A DNA stretch of 64,000 nt, taken from NCBI GenBank assembly GCA_963752045.1, contig CAVVWN010000014.1:496001-560000 (forward strand), read 5' to 3'. The stretch comes from DATKDF01 sp963752045. Lineage in GTDB: Bacteria > Acidobacteriota > Vicinamibacteria > Vicinamibacterales > SCN-69-37. The notes below the pieces were generated by a model. It saw nothing but the letters and a program-made list of their open reading frames with translations. It was not told the DNA's origin and searched no databases. Numbering within the stretch: position 1 is the first letter of the stretch; every line of letters starts with the position of its first letter. The position numbers were made by a program, and so were the translations under genes. Of the stretch, positions 19,426 through 30,451 are shown piece after piece.

Positions 19426-21273
19426 ATGTGCGGCATCGTCGGCTACGTCGGGCCCAAGCCACTGATGCCCGTGCTCATCGAAGGGCTCCGCCGCCTCGAG
19501 TACCGCGGGTACGATTCGGCTGGCGTGGCCGTGGTCCGCAACGGCGAAATGGAGGTCCGGCGGAGCGCGGGCAAGCTTTCGAAACTCGAGGACATTCTGC
19601 GGGAGCGGCCGCTCGACGGCGAGTTCGGCCTCGGCCACACGCGGTGGGCCACCCACGGCCGGCCAACCGAGGAAAACGCCCATCCGCACCGCGACTGCAA
19701 GAAGCGAATCGTCGTCGTCCACAACGGCATCATCGAGAACTACCTCGAGCTCAAGCGCGAGCTCTCGGCCGAAGGCCACACGTTCGTCACCGAGACCGAC
19801 ACCGAAGTGGTGGCGCACCTCGTCGAGAAGGAAAGCCGCGACGATGGCCTCGCGGCCGCCGTTCGTCGAGCCCTCACGCGCCTCCGCGGCCTGTTTGCGC
19901 TCGTGCTCATCTCGGCTGACGATCCGGGTACCATCGTCGCGGTCCGCAACGGCCCGCCGGTCGTCGTGGGCTTCGGCACCGACGAGTACTTCGTGGCGTC
20001 GGACATTCCCGCGATCCTCGCGCACACCCGCGACGTCGTGTTTCTCGACGACGGCGAGATGGCCGTCGTCACCCGAGCCGGCGTGCGCTTCTTCGACTTC
20101 GCCGGGTCGGAGCGCCACAAGACGCCGAGGCGAATCACGTGGGATCCCGTGATGGCCGAAAAGGCGGGCTATCCCCACTTCATGCTCAAGGAAATTCACG
20201 AGCAGCCATGGGCCGTTCGCGAAACGGTGCTGGGCCGCACGTCGGTCGAATCGGGCCGGGTCTTCCTCGAAGAGATGCGCCTCGACGACGACACGCTGCG
20301 GAGCGTCGAGCGCATCGTCATCCTGGCCTGCGGCACGTCGTGGCATGCCGGGCTCGTCGGCAAGTTCCTCATCGAAGAACTGGCGCGCGTCCCGGTCGAG
20401 GTCGACTACGGCTCCGAGTTCCGCTACCGGAAGCCCATCGTCGATCAAAGGACGCTGGCGATTGCCATCACGCAGTCCGGCGAGACGGCCGACACGCTCG
20501 GCGCGATGCGAGAGGCGAAGGCCCGGGGGGCGCGGAGCCTCGCCATCTGCAATGTGGTCGGCAGCATGGCCACGCGTGAAGCCGACGGCACGGTGTATAC
20601 GCACGCGGGACCCGAAATCGGCGTGGCCTCCACCAAGGCGTTCACGTCGCAGCTCGTCGCGCTGCATTTGTTTGCGCTCGCTCTCGGCCAGGCGCGGGGC
20701 GCCTTGTCGCTCGACGGCTCGCGCCCGCTGATTCGGGCGCTCGAGGCGCTGCCGCTCGCGATTGAAGAGACGTTGAAGCTGGGACCGGCCCTCGAACAGC
20801 TGGCCGCCGACGTGCACAAGTCGCGCGACATGCTGTATCTCGGCCGCGGCATCAACTACCCCATCGCGCTCGAGGGCGCGCTGAAGCTCAAGGAGATCTC
20901 GTACATCCACGCCGAAGGCTACCCGGCCGGCGAGATGAAGCACGGGCCCATCGCGCTCATCGACGAAGATCTGCCTGTTGTTGCGCTCGCGCCCGACGAC
21001 AACGTGTTCGAGAAGTCGCTCGGCAACATCCAGGAGGCCAAGGCCCGTGGAGGCCGCGTGATCGTGCTCACGAACGCGTCGAAGGCCGGCGATCTCGCCG
21101 GCATCCTCGATTCGGACCGAGACACGGTGCTCACCGTGCCCGACGTCGATCGCCTATTGATGCCCCTGCTGCTCACGGTGCCGCTGCAGTTACTCGCCTA
21201 CTACGTCGCCGTCAGACGCGGCTGCGACGTGGACCAGCCCAGGAACCTGGCGAAGAGCGTGACGGTGGAATAG
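19426..21273 (+). CDS. glmS: Glutamine-fructose-6-phosphate aminotransferase
   Basis: The 615-residue enzyme makes glucosamine-6-phosphate, the committed step toward UDP-GlcNAc. The N-terminal glutaminase domain starts MCGIVGYVG, with the catalytic Cys2, and has RLEYRGYDSAG and HTRWATHG. Two SIS sugar-isomerase domains follow (ACGTSWHAGLVGKFLIEE; TQSGETADTLGAMREAK; GRGINYPIALEGALKLKEISYIHAEGYPAGEMKHGP). The C-terminus ends with the usual QPRNLAKSVTVE. No glmS ribozyme can be present upstream, as only 3 bp separate it from glmU. Confidence 0.97.
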   Translation: MCGIVGYVGPKPLMPVLIEGLRRLEYRGYDSAGVAVVRNGEMEVRRSAGKLSKLEDILRERPLDGEFGLGHTRWATHGRPTEENAHPHRDCKKRIVVVHNGIIENYLELKRELSAEGHTFVTETDTEVVAHLVEKESRDDGLAAAVRRALTRLRGLFALVLISADDPGTIVAVRNGPPVVVGFGTDEYFVASDIPAILAHTRDVVFLDDGEMAVVTRAGVRFFDFAGSERHKTPRRITWDPVMAEKAGYPHFMLKEIHEQPWAVRETVLGRTSVESGRVFLEEMRLDDDTLRSVERIVILACGTSWHAGLVGKFLIEELARVPVEVDYGSEFRYRKPIVDQRTLAIAITQSGETADTLGAMREAKARGARSLAICNVVGSMATREADGTVYTHAGPEIGVASTKAFTSQLVALHLFALALGQARGALSLDGSRPLIRALEALPLAIEETLKLGPALEQLAADVHKSRDMLYLGRGINYPIALEGALKLKEISYIHAEGYPAGEMKHGPIALIDEDLPVVALAPDDNVFEKSLGNIQEAKARGGRVIVLTNASKAGDLAGILDSDRDTVLTVPDVDRLLMPLLLTVPLQLLAYYVAVRRGCDVDQPRNLAKSVTVE

Positions 21274-21617
21274 GCGCTGGGCGCTGGGCGCTGGGCGCTA
21301 GGGTTGGGCGCTCGGTACGCTCCTTGCTGCTGATCTGGACCTGCGCCCGCTCTTGCGGGCGTCGGAGGTGCAGCAGTGGCAATTCCTGCACACAAGCCCG
21401 CTCCACGGTATTGCAGTTTCCGCGAGCTGACTTCGACGACGCGGATTCGGCCCGCCTGCAATCCTCCATCGCGTCAGTCGGCCGCCTCCTCCACGGCCTC
21501 TGGCGAGCGCTCGAGGCCAAGACCGAGTGATACTCTCAGACACCAGCGCCAGAAACGAGCGCCTAGAGCCCAGCGCCCAGCGCCCAAAACGAGAGCCTAG
21601 CGCCCAGAGCCCAGAGC
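21274..21617. repeat. Inverted heptamer tracts flanking a 250-bp core between glmS and uvrD
   Basis: Directly after the glmS stop are four GCGCTGG/GCGCTAG units (21274-21301), then a decayed unit. At 21559-21618 are eight units of GAGCCCA/GCGCCCA/GAGCCTA type, the reverse complement of the left tract, ending against the TTG start of uvrD. The ~250-bp core between the tracts has short reading frames on both strands but none that I recognise. Confidence 0.8.
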
Positions 21618-21618
21618 C

Positions 21619-23883
21619 TTGAACCACACCTCCCTCAACCCCGCACAGCTGGAAGCCGTGCGCCACACCACCGGCCCCCTGCTGATTCTGGCGGGCGCCG
21701 GGTCGGGCAAGACGCGCGTGATCACGTTCCGCATGGCGCACCTCATCGCCGAAGGTCACGCCCGGCCCGACGAGGTGCTGGCGGTCACGTTCACGAACAA
21801 GGCGGCCGAGGAAATGCGGTTGCGCGTCGAACAGCTCCTCGGCGAAGACTGCCGGCAAATCTGGCTCTCGACGTTCCACGCGCTTTGCGCCAGGCTGCTG
21901 CGCCGCGAAGCGCCCGCCATCGGGCTCTCGCGCGATTTCGTGATCTACGACTCGTCGGACCAGGTCGCCGTCGTCAAGCAGGCGATGAAGGCCCTTGGCG
22001 TCGACGACAAGATGATTCCGCCACGCGCGGCGCTCTCCCGCATCAGCCAGGCCAAGAACAAGATGGAGTCGCCCGAGGACATGCGCGCGGCCGGCTGGAG
22101 CCTGCGGGACCAGCAGATCAGCCGCATCTACGACGCGTACCTCCGCACGCTCGGCGAGGCGAACGCGCTCGATTTCGACGACCTGCTGCTCAAGACCGTC
22201 GAGCTCTTCGAAGCGAGCGAGCCGACGCGGGCCCGCTACGCGCGCAAGTTCCGCTACGTGCTGGTCGACGAGTACCAGGACACCAACCGTCCGCAGTACC
22301 TGCTGATTCAGCACCTGTCCGCCGTGCACCGCAACCTGTGCGTGGTTGGCGACCCGGATCAGTCGATCTACCGCTGGCGCGGCGCCGATCTCCGGAACAT
22401 CCTCGACTTCGAGCGCGATTTCCCCGACGCGCGAATCGTGAAGCTCGAGCAGAACTACCGCTCGACACAGGTGATTCTCGACGCGGCCACCGCGGTGATC
22501 AGCCAGAACCGCAACCGCAAGGACAAGAAACTGTGGACCGACCAGGCCGGGGGCCGGCGCATCCTGTACGTCCGGTCACCCGACGAAATCGAGGAAGCCG
22601 ATTTCATCACGCGCACGATCCGCGAATCGCTTGGCGTCAGCCCCGATGCGATGATTGCCGTGCTCTACCGGACCAACGCGCAGTCGCGGGCCATCGAAGA
22701 CGCGCTGATGCGCGAAGCGGTCGCCTACCGCATCATCGGCGGCGTCCGGTTCTACGAACGCCGTGAGATCAAGGACGCACTCGCCTATCTGCGCCTCCTG
22801 ATCAACCCGCATGACGACGTGAGCTTCAGGCGGGTGGTGAACGTGCCGGCGCGCGGGATCGGCAAGGCGGTGCTCGAGGCCGTCGAGAAAGCGGACCCGT
22901 CGGACACGGGCGATCTGGCGGCGATGCCGCTGCTCGATGCCGGCATCGACGCGCGACCGTCGTCGCGATCGCTCTGGACGAAGCTGCAGGTGACACGCCG
23001 CCGCCGGCTGGCCTCCCCGCGAGCCCTGACGGCGCTCGAGGGCTTCGCCGACCTCGTCGCCACGCTCGCCGGCGAGGCGGCCCGCGAGCCCGTCTCGACG
23101 GTGCTCGGGCTGGTGCTCGACAAGTCGGGCTACCTGCAGCAGCTGCGTGACGAGCGCAGCGAGGAGGCCGAAGCAAGAATCGAGAACCTGATGGAGCTCG
23201 TGTCGGCCGCGCGGGAATACGAGGCCCGGGAGGAAGACGCGGCCCTTGGCGGGTTCGTCGACCGCCTCTCGCTGCTCTCTGAGGCCGACGAGGCCGATGG
23301 CGCCGCCGAGGCGCGCGTCTGGCTCATGACCATGCACGCGGCGAAGGGACTCGAGTTTCCGACAGTGATCGTGGCCGGCATGGAGGAGGGCCTGTTCCCG
23401 CACTCTCGTTCGGTCCAGGAGATCGACGAAGTGGAGGAGGAGCGCCGGTTGTGCTACGTGTGCCTCACGCGCGCGCGCGCGCGCCTCGTGCTCACGGGCG
23501 CGGCCAGGCGCCGCACGTTCGGTGAGTACCACGCGACCGAACCATCGAGGTTTCTCGATGAGATTCCCGACGAGCTCGTCGAGCGCATCGAACCGGTCGT
23601 GCCGCCGCGGTGGCAGGATGCCTCATTCGACCTGCGAAATCCCTACGGCCGCAGGCGCCGCGGGCCCGGAGCGCAGGCGCCAGCCCCCGTGTACGCGTAC
23701 GAAGACGAAGACCAGTCGGCCTCCGGCGTCAGGCCCGGCATGCGCGTGCGGCATCCGACGTTCGGCGTGGGCACTGTGATGGGGGTCGAAGACCACGGCG
23801 ACGACTTCAAGGTCACGGTGAAGTTCGGGGCCGCGGGAACCAAGAAGCTCCTCGCCAGCTACGCGAAGCTCGAGCCGGTCTGA
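21619..23883 (+). CDS. UvrD/PcrA-type superfamily I DNA helicase
   Basis: The 754-residue ATP-driven 3'-5' helicase has Walker A GAGSGKT near residue 30, the VTFTNKAAEEM motif Ia, VDEYQDTN motif II, GDPDQSIYRWRGA motif III, QNYRST motif IV, VYLMTMHAAKGLEFPTV-like motif V (seen as VWLMTMHAAKGLEF) and EEERRLCYVCLTRAR motif VI. The last ~70 residues (GMRVRHPTFGVGTVMGVEDHGDDFKVTVKF) form the PcrA-type C-terminal Tudor-like domain, which contacts RNA polymerase in PcrA. It would act in nucleotide-excision repair and in clearing stalled polymerase or replication forks. The TTG start is forced: the conserved LNPAQLEAV begins six residues later and no ATG is available. No Shine-Dalgarno is visible because the heptamer tract runs up to the start. 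Confidence 0.93.
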   Translation: MNHTSLNPAQLEAVRHTTGPLLILAGAGSGKTRVITFRMAHLIAEGHARPDEVLAVTFTNKAAEEMRLRVEQLLGEDCRQIWLSTFHALCARLLRREAPAIGLSRDFVIYDSSDQVAVVKQAMKALGVDDKMIPPRAALSRISQAKNKMESPEDMRAAGWSLRDQQISRIYDAYLRTLGEANALDFDDLLLKTVELFEASEPTRARYARKFRYVLVDEYQDTNRPQYLLIQHLSAVHRNLCVVGDPDQSIYRWRGADLRNILDFERDFPDARIVKLEQNYRSTQVILDAATAVISQNRNRKDKKLWTDQAGGRRILYVRSPDEIEEADFITRTIRESLGVSPDAMIAVLYRTNAQSRAIEDALMREAVAYRIIGGVRFYERREIKDALAYLRLLINPHDDVSFRRVVNVPARGIGKAVLEAVEKADPSDTGDLAAMPLLDAGIDARPSSRSLWTKLQVTRRRRLASPRALTALEGFADLVATLAGEAAREPVSTVLGLVLDKSGYLQQLRDERSEEAEARIENLMELVSAAREYEAREEDAALGGFVDRLSLLSEADEADGAAEARVWLMTMHAAKGLEFPTVIVAGMEEGLFPHSRSVQEIDEVEEERRLCYVCLTRARARLVLTGAARRRTFGEYHATEPSRFLDEIPDELVERIEPVVPPRWQDASFDLRNPYGRRRRGPGAQAPAPVYAYEDEDQSASGVRPGMRVRHPTFGVGTVMGVEDHGDDFKVTVKFGAAGTKKLLASYAKLEPV

Positions 23884-23892
23884 GCCAGGAGA

Positions 23893-23938
23893 AGCGGGCT
23901 TCAGCCGGCCCGCTGCGGGGCGGGCTGAAGCCCGCCCC
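23893..23938. terminator. Double hairpin between convergent uvrD and gyrA
   Basis: Two GC-rich hairpins lie here: AGCGGGC/GCCCGCT around 23893-23914 and a perfect 10-bp dyad GGGGCGGGCT/AGCCCGCCCC at 23917-23938. There is no T run, so this may act as a bidirectional barrier or be a REP-like element rather than a classical intrinsic terminator. Similar palindromes occur at 49916-49940 and 54110-54127. Confidence 0.5.
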
Positions 23939-23972
23939 TCCGACACCCAGGCGCCCCATCGTGCTTCCGGAG

Positions 23973-26435
23973 TTACGCGGCCGGCTCGGCGTCGTCTTCC
24001 GGCTCGGTCAGCGTCGCAATCGAGACCAGGCGGTCGCCTTCAGCGAGGTCCATCAGCCGCACGCCCTGCGTGTCGCGCCCGATGGGCCGCATGTCGCCGG
24101 CGTGCATCCGGATGATCTGACCCTGCTCGGTGACGAGCAGCAGCTCGTCGCGGTCGGTGACGCAGGCGATGCTGATCACCGGGCCGTTGCGGTCGCTCGT
24201 CTGGATGTTCTTGAGGCCGATGCCGCCGCGGGTCTGACGCCGGTACTCGGAGACGTCGGTGCGCTTGCCGTATCCGAGCTCGCACACCGTGAGGAGCGTC
24301 GCCTCGTTGGTGACGACCTCCATGGCCACGACGCGGTCGCCTTCCCGGAGATTGACGCCGCGCACGCCCTGCGCCGTACGGCCCATCACGCGCACGTCGG
24401 ATTCGGCGAAGCGGATTGCCATGCCGTTGCGCGTGCCGATGACGAGGTCCTTCGCGCCGTCTGTCTCAGCCACCGCGATCACGCGGTCGTCGTCGCCGAC
24501 CTGGATGGCGATGATGCCAGCGGTGCGCGGATTGGAAAACGCCTTGAGGTCCGTCTTCTTCACCGTGCCGCCTTCGGTGCCCATGACGATGAACCGCTGG
24601 CCTTCGAGCTCGGGGAACTCCTGCACGCGCAGGAGCGCGGCGATCTTCTCGCCCTCGGCCATGCTCACCAGGTTGGCGATCGACTTGCCCTTGCTGCTGC
24701 GGCTGACCTCCGGGATGTCGTAGACGCGCAGCCAGTAGCACTTGCCGCGGTCGGTGAAGATCAGGATGTAGGCGTGGGTGTTGGCGATGAAGAGATGGCG
24801 CACCACGTCTTCCTCGCGCGTCTGCATCCCGATGAGGCCTTTGCCTCCGCGCCGCTGCTTGCGGTAGGCATCGAGCGCCGTGCGCTTGATGTAGCCCGTG
24901 CTCGTGGCCGTGATGACCACGTCCTCGTCGGCAATCAGGTCCTCGACGCGGAACTCGCCGCTCTCCTCGATGATGTCGGTCCGGCGGTCGTCGCCGAACT
25001 TGTCCCTGACCGCCGCGAGCTCGCTGACCACGATCTCCATCAGCAGCTCGTCACGCGAGAGGATGTCGCGCAGCCGTTCGATCGTCTTCGTGAGCTCGGC
25101 CAGCTCGTCGAGCACCTTCTGCCGCTCGAGGCCGGTGAGCCGCTGGAGCTGCATGTCGAGAATGGCCTGTGCCTGGATGGTGGACAGCCCGAACTCGGAC
25201 ATGAGCCCGGCCCTGGCATCGGCCGGGTTCTTCGACGCCCGGATGAGGGCGATCACCGCGTCGAGATGGTCGAGCGCGATCTTCAGGCCTTCGAGGATGT
25301 GCGCGCGGGCCTCGGCCTTGCGAAGCTCGAACTCGATCCGGCGGCGGACGACCTCCCGGCGGAATTCCACGAAGTGCTCGATGAGGTCGACGAGGCCGAG
25401 CACGCGCGGCCGCCCGCCGGCGATGGCCAACAGCGTGATGCCGTAGCTCGTCTGCAGCTTGGTGTGCTTGTACAGGTTGTTGAGCACGACGTCGGGCAGC
25501 TCGCCGCGCTTGAGCTCAATCACGATCCGCATGCCCTGCCGGTCCGACTCGTCACGAATGTCGGAAATGCCCTCGAGCCGTTTGTCGCGCACGAGCGCGG
25601 CGATGTCCGTGATGAGCGTCGACTTGTTGACCTGGTACGGGATCTCCGTGATGACGATCGACACGCGCTCGGTCTTCGGATGTTCCTCGACCGTCGCGCG
25701 GCCGCGCACGGTAACGTTGCCCCGGCCGTCGAGATACGCTTTGTAGACGCCGGCGCGTCCGACGATGGTGCCGCCCGACGGGAAGTCCGGCGCCGGTATG
25801 GCCTGCAGCACGGCGCGAACTTTCTCGTCGCGCGGAGCATGGCGCCGTTCGATCACCGCGAGCACGCCGTCGATGACCTCGCGCATGTTGTGCGGCGGGA
25901 TGTTCGTCGCCATGCCGACGGCGATGCCCGTCGATCCGTTGACCAGCAGGTTTGGAAACGGCGCCGGGAAGACGGTCGGCTCCTCGGTGGTCTCGTCGAA
26001 ATTCGGACGGAAGTCGACCGTGTCCTTGTCGAGATCCTCCATCAGCGCTTCGGCAAGCGGAGCCAGGCGCGCCTCGGTGTAGCGGTAGGCCGCCGGCGGG
26101 TCGCCGTCGATCGATCCGAAGTTGCCCTGGCCGTCGACCAGGGTGTAGCGCATGTTGAAGTCCTGCGCGAGACGCACGAGCGTGTCGTAGGCCGGGGCGT
26201 CGCCGTGCGGATGGTAGTTGCCGATGACCTCGCCGACGATCTTCGCGCACTTCCGGTAGGCCCGGTTCGAGGCCAGGCCCATCTGCCGCATCGCGAACAG
26301 CACGCGCCGGTTGGCCGGCTTGAGGCCGTCACGCACGTCGGGAAGCGCCCGCCCGATGATCACGCTCATCGCGTAATCCATGTACGAGCGCTTCATCTCG
26401 TCTTCGATGTTGACCGGTACTCGTGTCTCTTCCAT
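23973..26435 (-). CDS. gyrA: DNA gyrase subunit A
   Basis: The 820-residue subunit cuts and rejoins DNA in the GyrA2B2 complex that introduces negative supercoils. The N-terminal breakage-reunion domain has DGLKPANRRVLFAM, GNYHPHGD, and the catalytic tyrosine in AAYRYTEARL (about residue 122). The C-terminal half shows the beta-pinwheel blades, and the GyrA-box-like stretch QKRRGGKG is visible as KQRRGGKGLIGM. At the quinolone-determining site Ala replaces the usual Ser (HGDAPAYD). Downstream of gyrB with a 96-bp gap. The 5' leader is a heptamer repeat running right up to the ATG. Confidence 0.96.
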   Translation of the reverse strand: MEETRVPVNIEDEMKRSYMDYAMSVIIGRALPDVRDGLKPANRRVLFAMRQMGLASNRAYRKCAKIVGEVIGNYHPHGDAPAYDTLVRLAQDFNMRYTLVDGQGNFGSIDGDPPAAYRYTEARLAPLAEALMEDLDKDTVDFRPNFDETTEEPTVFPAPFPNLLVNGSTGIAVGMATNIPPHNMREVIDGVLAVIERRHAPRDEKVRAVLQAIPAPDFPSGGTIVGRAGVYKAYLDGRGNVTVRGRATVEEHPKTERVSIVITEIPYQVNKSTLITDIAALVRDKRLEGISDIRDESDRQGMRIVIELKRGELPDVVLNNLYKHTKLQTSYGITLLAIAGGRPRVLGLVDLIEHFVEFRREVVRRRIEFELRKAEARAHILEGLKIALDHLDAVIALIRASKNPADARAGLMSEFGLSTIQAQAILDMQLQRLTGLERQKVLDELAELTKTIERLRDILSRDELLMEIVVSELAAVRDKFGDDRRTDIIEESGEFRVEDLIADEDVVITATSTGYIKRTALDAYRKQRRGGKGLIGMQTREEDVVRHLFIANTHAYILIFTDRGKCYWLRVYDIPEVSRSSKGKSIANLVSMAEGEKIAALLRVQEFPELEGQRFIVMGTEGGTVKKTDLKAFSNPRTAGIIAIQVGDDDRVIAVAETDGAKDLVIGTRNGMAIRFAESDVRVMGRTAQGVRGVNLREGDRVVAMEVVTNEATLLTVCELGYGKRTDVSEYRRQTRGGIGLKNIQTSDRNGPVISIACVTDRDELLLVTEQGQIIRMHAGDMRPIGRDTQGVRLMDLAEGDRLVSIATLTEPEDDAEPAA

Positions 26436-26491
26436 GTGCTGGGCTCTGGGCGCTGGGCTCTGGGCGCTAGGCTCTAGGCTCTGGGCTCTCG
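26436..26491. repeat. Heptamer tract forming the gyrA leader
   Basis: Eight consecutive 7-bp units of the G(T/C)(T/G)CT(G/A)G type (mainly GCTCTGG and GCGCTGG) run from the base next to the gyrA ATG back toward gyrB. On the gyrA coding strand these read CCAGAGC/CCAGCGC, leaving CCAGCAC immediately before ATG and no purine-rich Shine-Dalgarno. The unit is the same family as at 21274-21617 and 39271-39316. Confidence 0.85.
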
Positions 26492-26531
26492 TGGCGTCGG
26501 GTGCCTTGGGGCCGGGCCGAGCGCCCTGCGG

Positions 26532-29053
<2,522 letters not shown>

Positions 29054-29057
29054 CTAA

Positions 29058-30164
29058 TCAGATCCGCATCGGCATGATGACGTAGACGTAGTCGTAGCCT
29101 TCAGCCGCAATGGGCTTGACGACGGCCTGGCTCATCTCGTCCTTGAATTCGAGTTGGACGCCCTCGGTCTCGACCACGCTCAGGAAGTTGTCGACGTAGT
29201 CGGCGTTGAAACAGATCTGCACTTCGGTCCCGGAGTAGTCGACGGGGAGCACTTCGTGCGCCTCGCCGAGTTCCGGCGTGCTCGACGTGATTTCGACCTG
29301 GTCCTTGCCCACCACGAACTTCACGGCTTTCGACCGCTCGTTCGACATCAGCCTCACGCGCCGCACCGCGGCGGCGAGTTTGTCGCGGTCGAAGTCAATC
29401 CGTTTGTCGTTGGTCTTCGGAATCACGCGCTCGTAGGCCGGGAAGTTCGCGTCGATCTTGCGTGAGATCAACAGGCGATCGCCGGCGCGGAAGAACAGGT
29501 GATTCTCGCCCTGGGAGAATTCAATCGCGTCGGCGCCGTCGATGAGCCGCGCCACTTCGTTGAGCGTCTTGCGCGGGAGCAGCACTTCCGTATTTGCGCC
29601 CTTCCCCGGAGATTCCTTTACGCTGATGTACGCCAGCCGGTGGCCGTCAGTGGCAACCATGGTCATCGAGTCCGGCCGGAGGACGAGTTGGGCGCCGTTC
29701 AGAAAATACCGGGTGTCCTCGCTCGTGATCGCAAACCGCGTGTGCGAGATCATCCGCTTGAGGGCCGCGCCTGGCAGCGTGGCTTCAGCCGCCGTGCTCG
29801 ATTGCGGTGGCGTCGGAAACTCGCTCGCCGGCAGCGTCTGCATCTTCGACGCGAATCGATCCGCTTCGATGACGACGCTCTTGCCGGCCTTCTCTTCGGC
29901 GATCCGGATCTCCGTGTCGGGCAGCGCGTTGACGATTTCAAAGAGCTTCTTTGCCGGCAACGTCAGCGTGCCGGGCTTGCTCACCGTGGCGTCGCAGCGG
30001 CTGCGCAGACCGACGTCGAGATCGGTTGCCAGAAGCGACACGCCTTCTTTCGATGCTTCGAGCAGCACGTTGGCCAGAATAGGGATCGTGTTCTTCCGCT
30101 CAACGATGCCCTGGAGCAACGAGAGTTCCTTCAGCAGGTCGTTCTTTCGGACGACAAATTCCAT
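29058..30164 (-). CDS. dnaN: DNA polymerase III beta sliding clamp
   Basis: The 368-residue clamp encircles DNA and tethers the polymerase. It starts MEFVVRKNDLLKELSLLQGIVERKNTIPIL, with the family patterns LLATDLDVGL, FPTPP and the C-terminal YDYVYVIMPMRI (usually ...Y-V-I-M-P-M-R-L). Three clamp repeats of about 120 residues are apparent. The start at 30164 is chosen because the conserved N-terminus begins there; 18 further in-frame codons upstream are not conserved-looking. Transcribed away from dnaA with 287 bp between, then gyrB follows at once. Confidence 0.96.
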   Translation of the reverse strand: MEFVVRKNDLLKELSLLQGIVERKNTIPILANVLLEASKEGVSLLATDLDVGLRSRCDATVSKPGTLTLPAKKLFEIVNALPDTEIRIAEEKAGKSVVIEADRFASKMQTLPASEFPTPPQSSTAAEATLPGAALKRMISHTRFAITSEDTRYFLNGAQLVLRPDSMTMVATDGHRLAYISVKESPGKGANTEVLLPRKTLNEVARLIDGADAIEFSQGENHLFFRAGDRLLISRKIDANFPAYERVIPKTNDKRIDFDRDKLAAAVRRVRLMSNERSKAVKFVVGKDQVEITSSTPELGEAHEVLPVDYSGTEVQICFNADYVDNFLSVVETEGVQLEFKDEMSQAVVKPIAAEGYDYVYVIMPMRI

Positions 30165-30227
30165 GGACAGGGCGACCTCGTGTTGGACCCGCGCGCGGGT
30201 ACTTCTGTTGACCCTCAACAGACTTCA

Positions 30228-30430
30228 GAAAGACAGAAGATTATAACAGTAATAAAGGCCTGTTGACACGCCAAATCTGGTCAATAACCACTTTATTCTC
30301 AGTATTTTATCCTGTGGACGAGCCTGTGGTACGACCGGGTCGGCAGACACGGGCTTCCTGCGGATAAGTCCGGGTCCGTGACCGGTGCACAGGCGTCCAC
30401 AGGGCCGGGCTGTGCAAAACCGTCGACCGG
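30228..30430. other. dnaA-dnaN intergenic: AT-rich stretch and degenerate DnaA-box-like sites
   Basis: The 30228-30310 interval is strikingly AT-rich for this genome and could serve as an unwinding element. Weak DnaA-box matches follow: TGTGGACGA (30313-30321, 7/9 to the TTATCCACA complement), GCGTCCACA (30393-30401) and TGTGCAAAA (30411-30419, complement of TTTTGCACA). It may be part of the origin or a DnaA-controlled promoter of dnaN. The call is tentative. Confidence 0.4.
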
Positions 30431-30451
30431 TGTTGTGAGGGGCCGAAATAC

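Noticed and set aside
21320..21560. Four-helix-bundle or other small gene in the glmS-uvrD core
   Set aside because: The short frames on both strands show no convincing family similarity or start signal.
23610..26477. Long rightward reading frame opposite gyrA
   Set aside because: It is antisense to the well-conserved gyrA; high GC makes such shadow frames common. The translation is low-complexity and has no family pattern.
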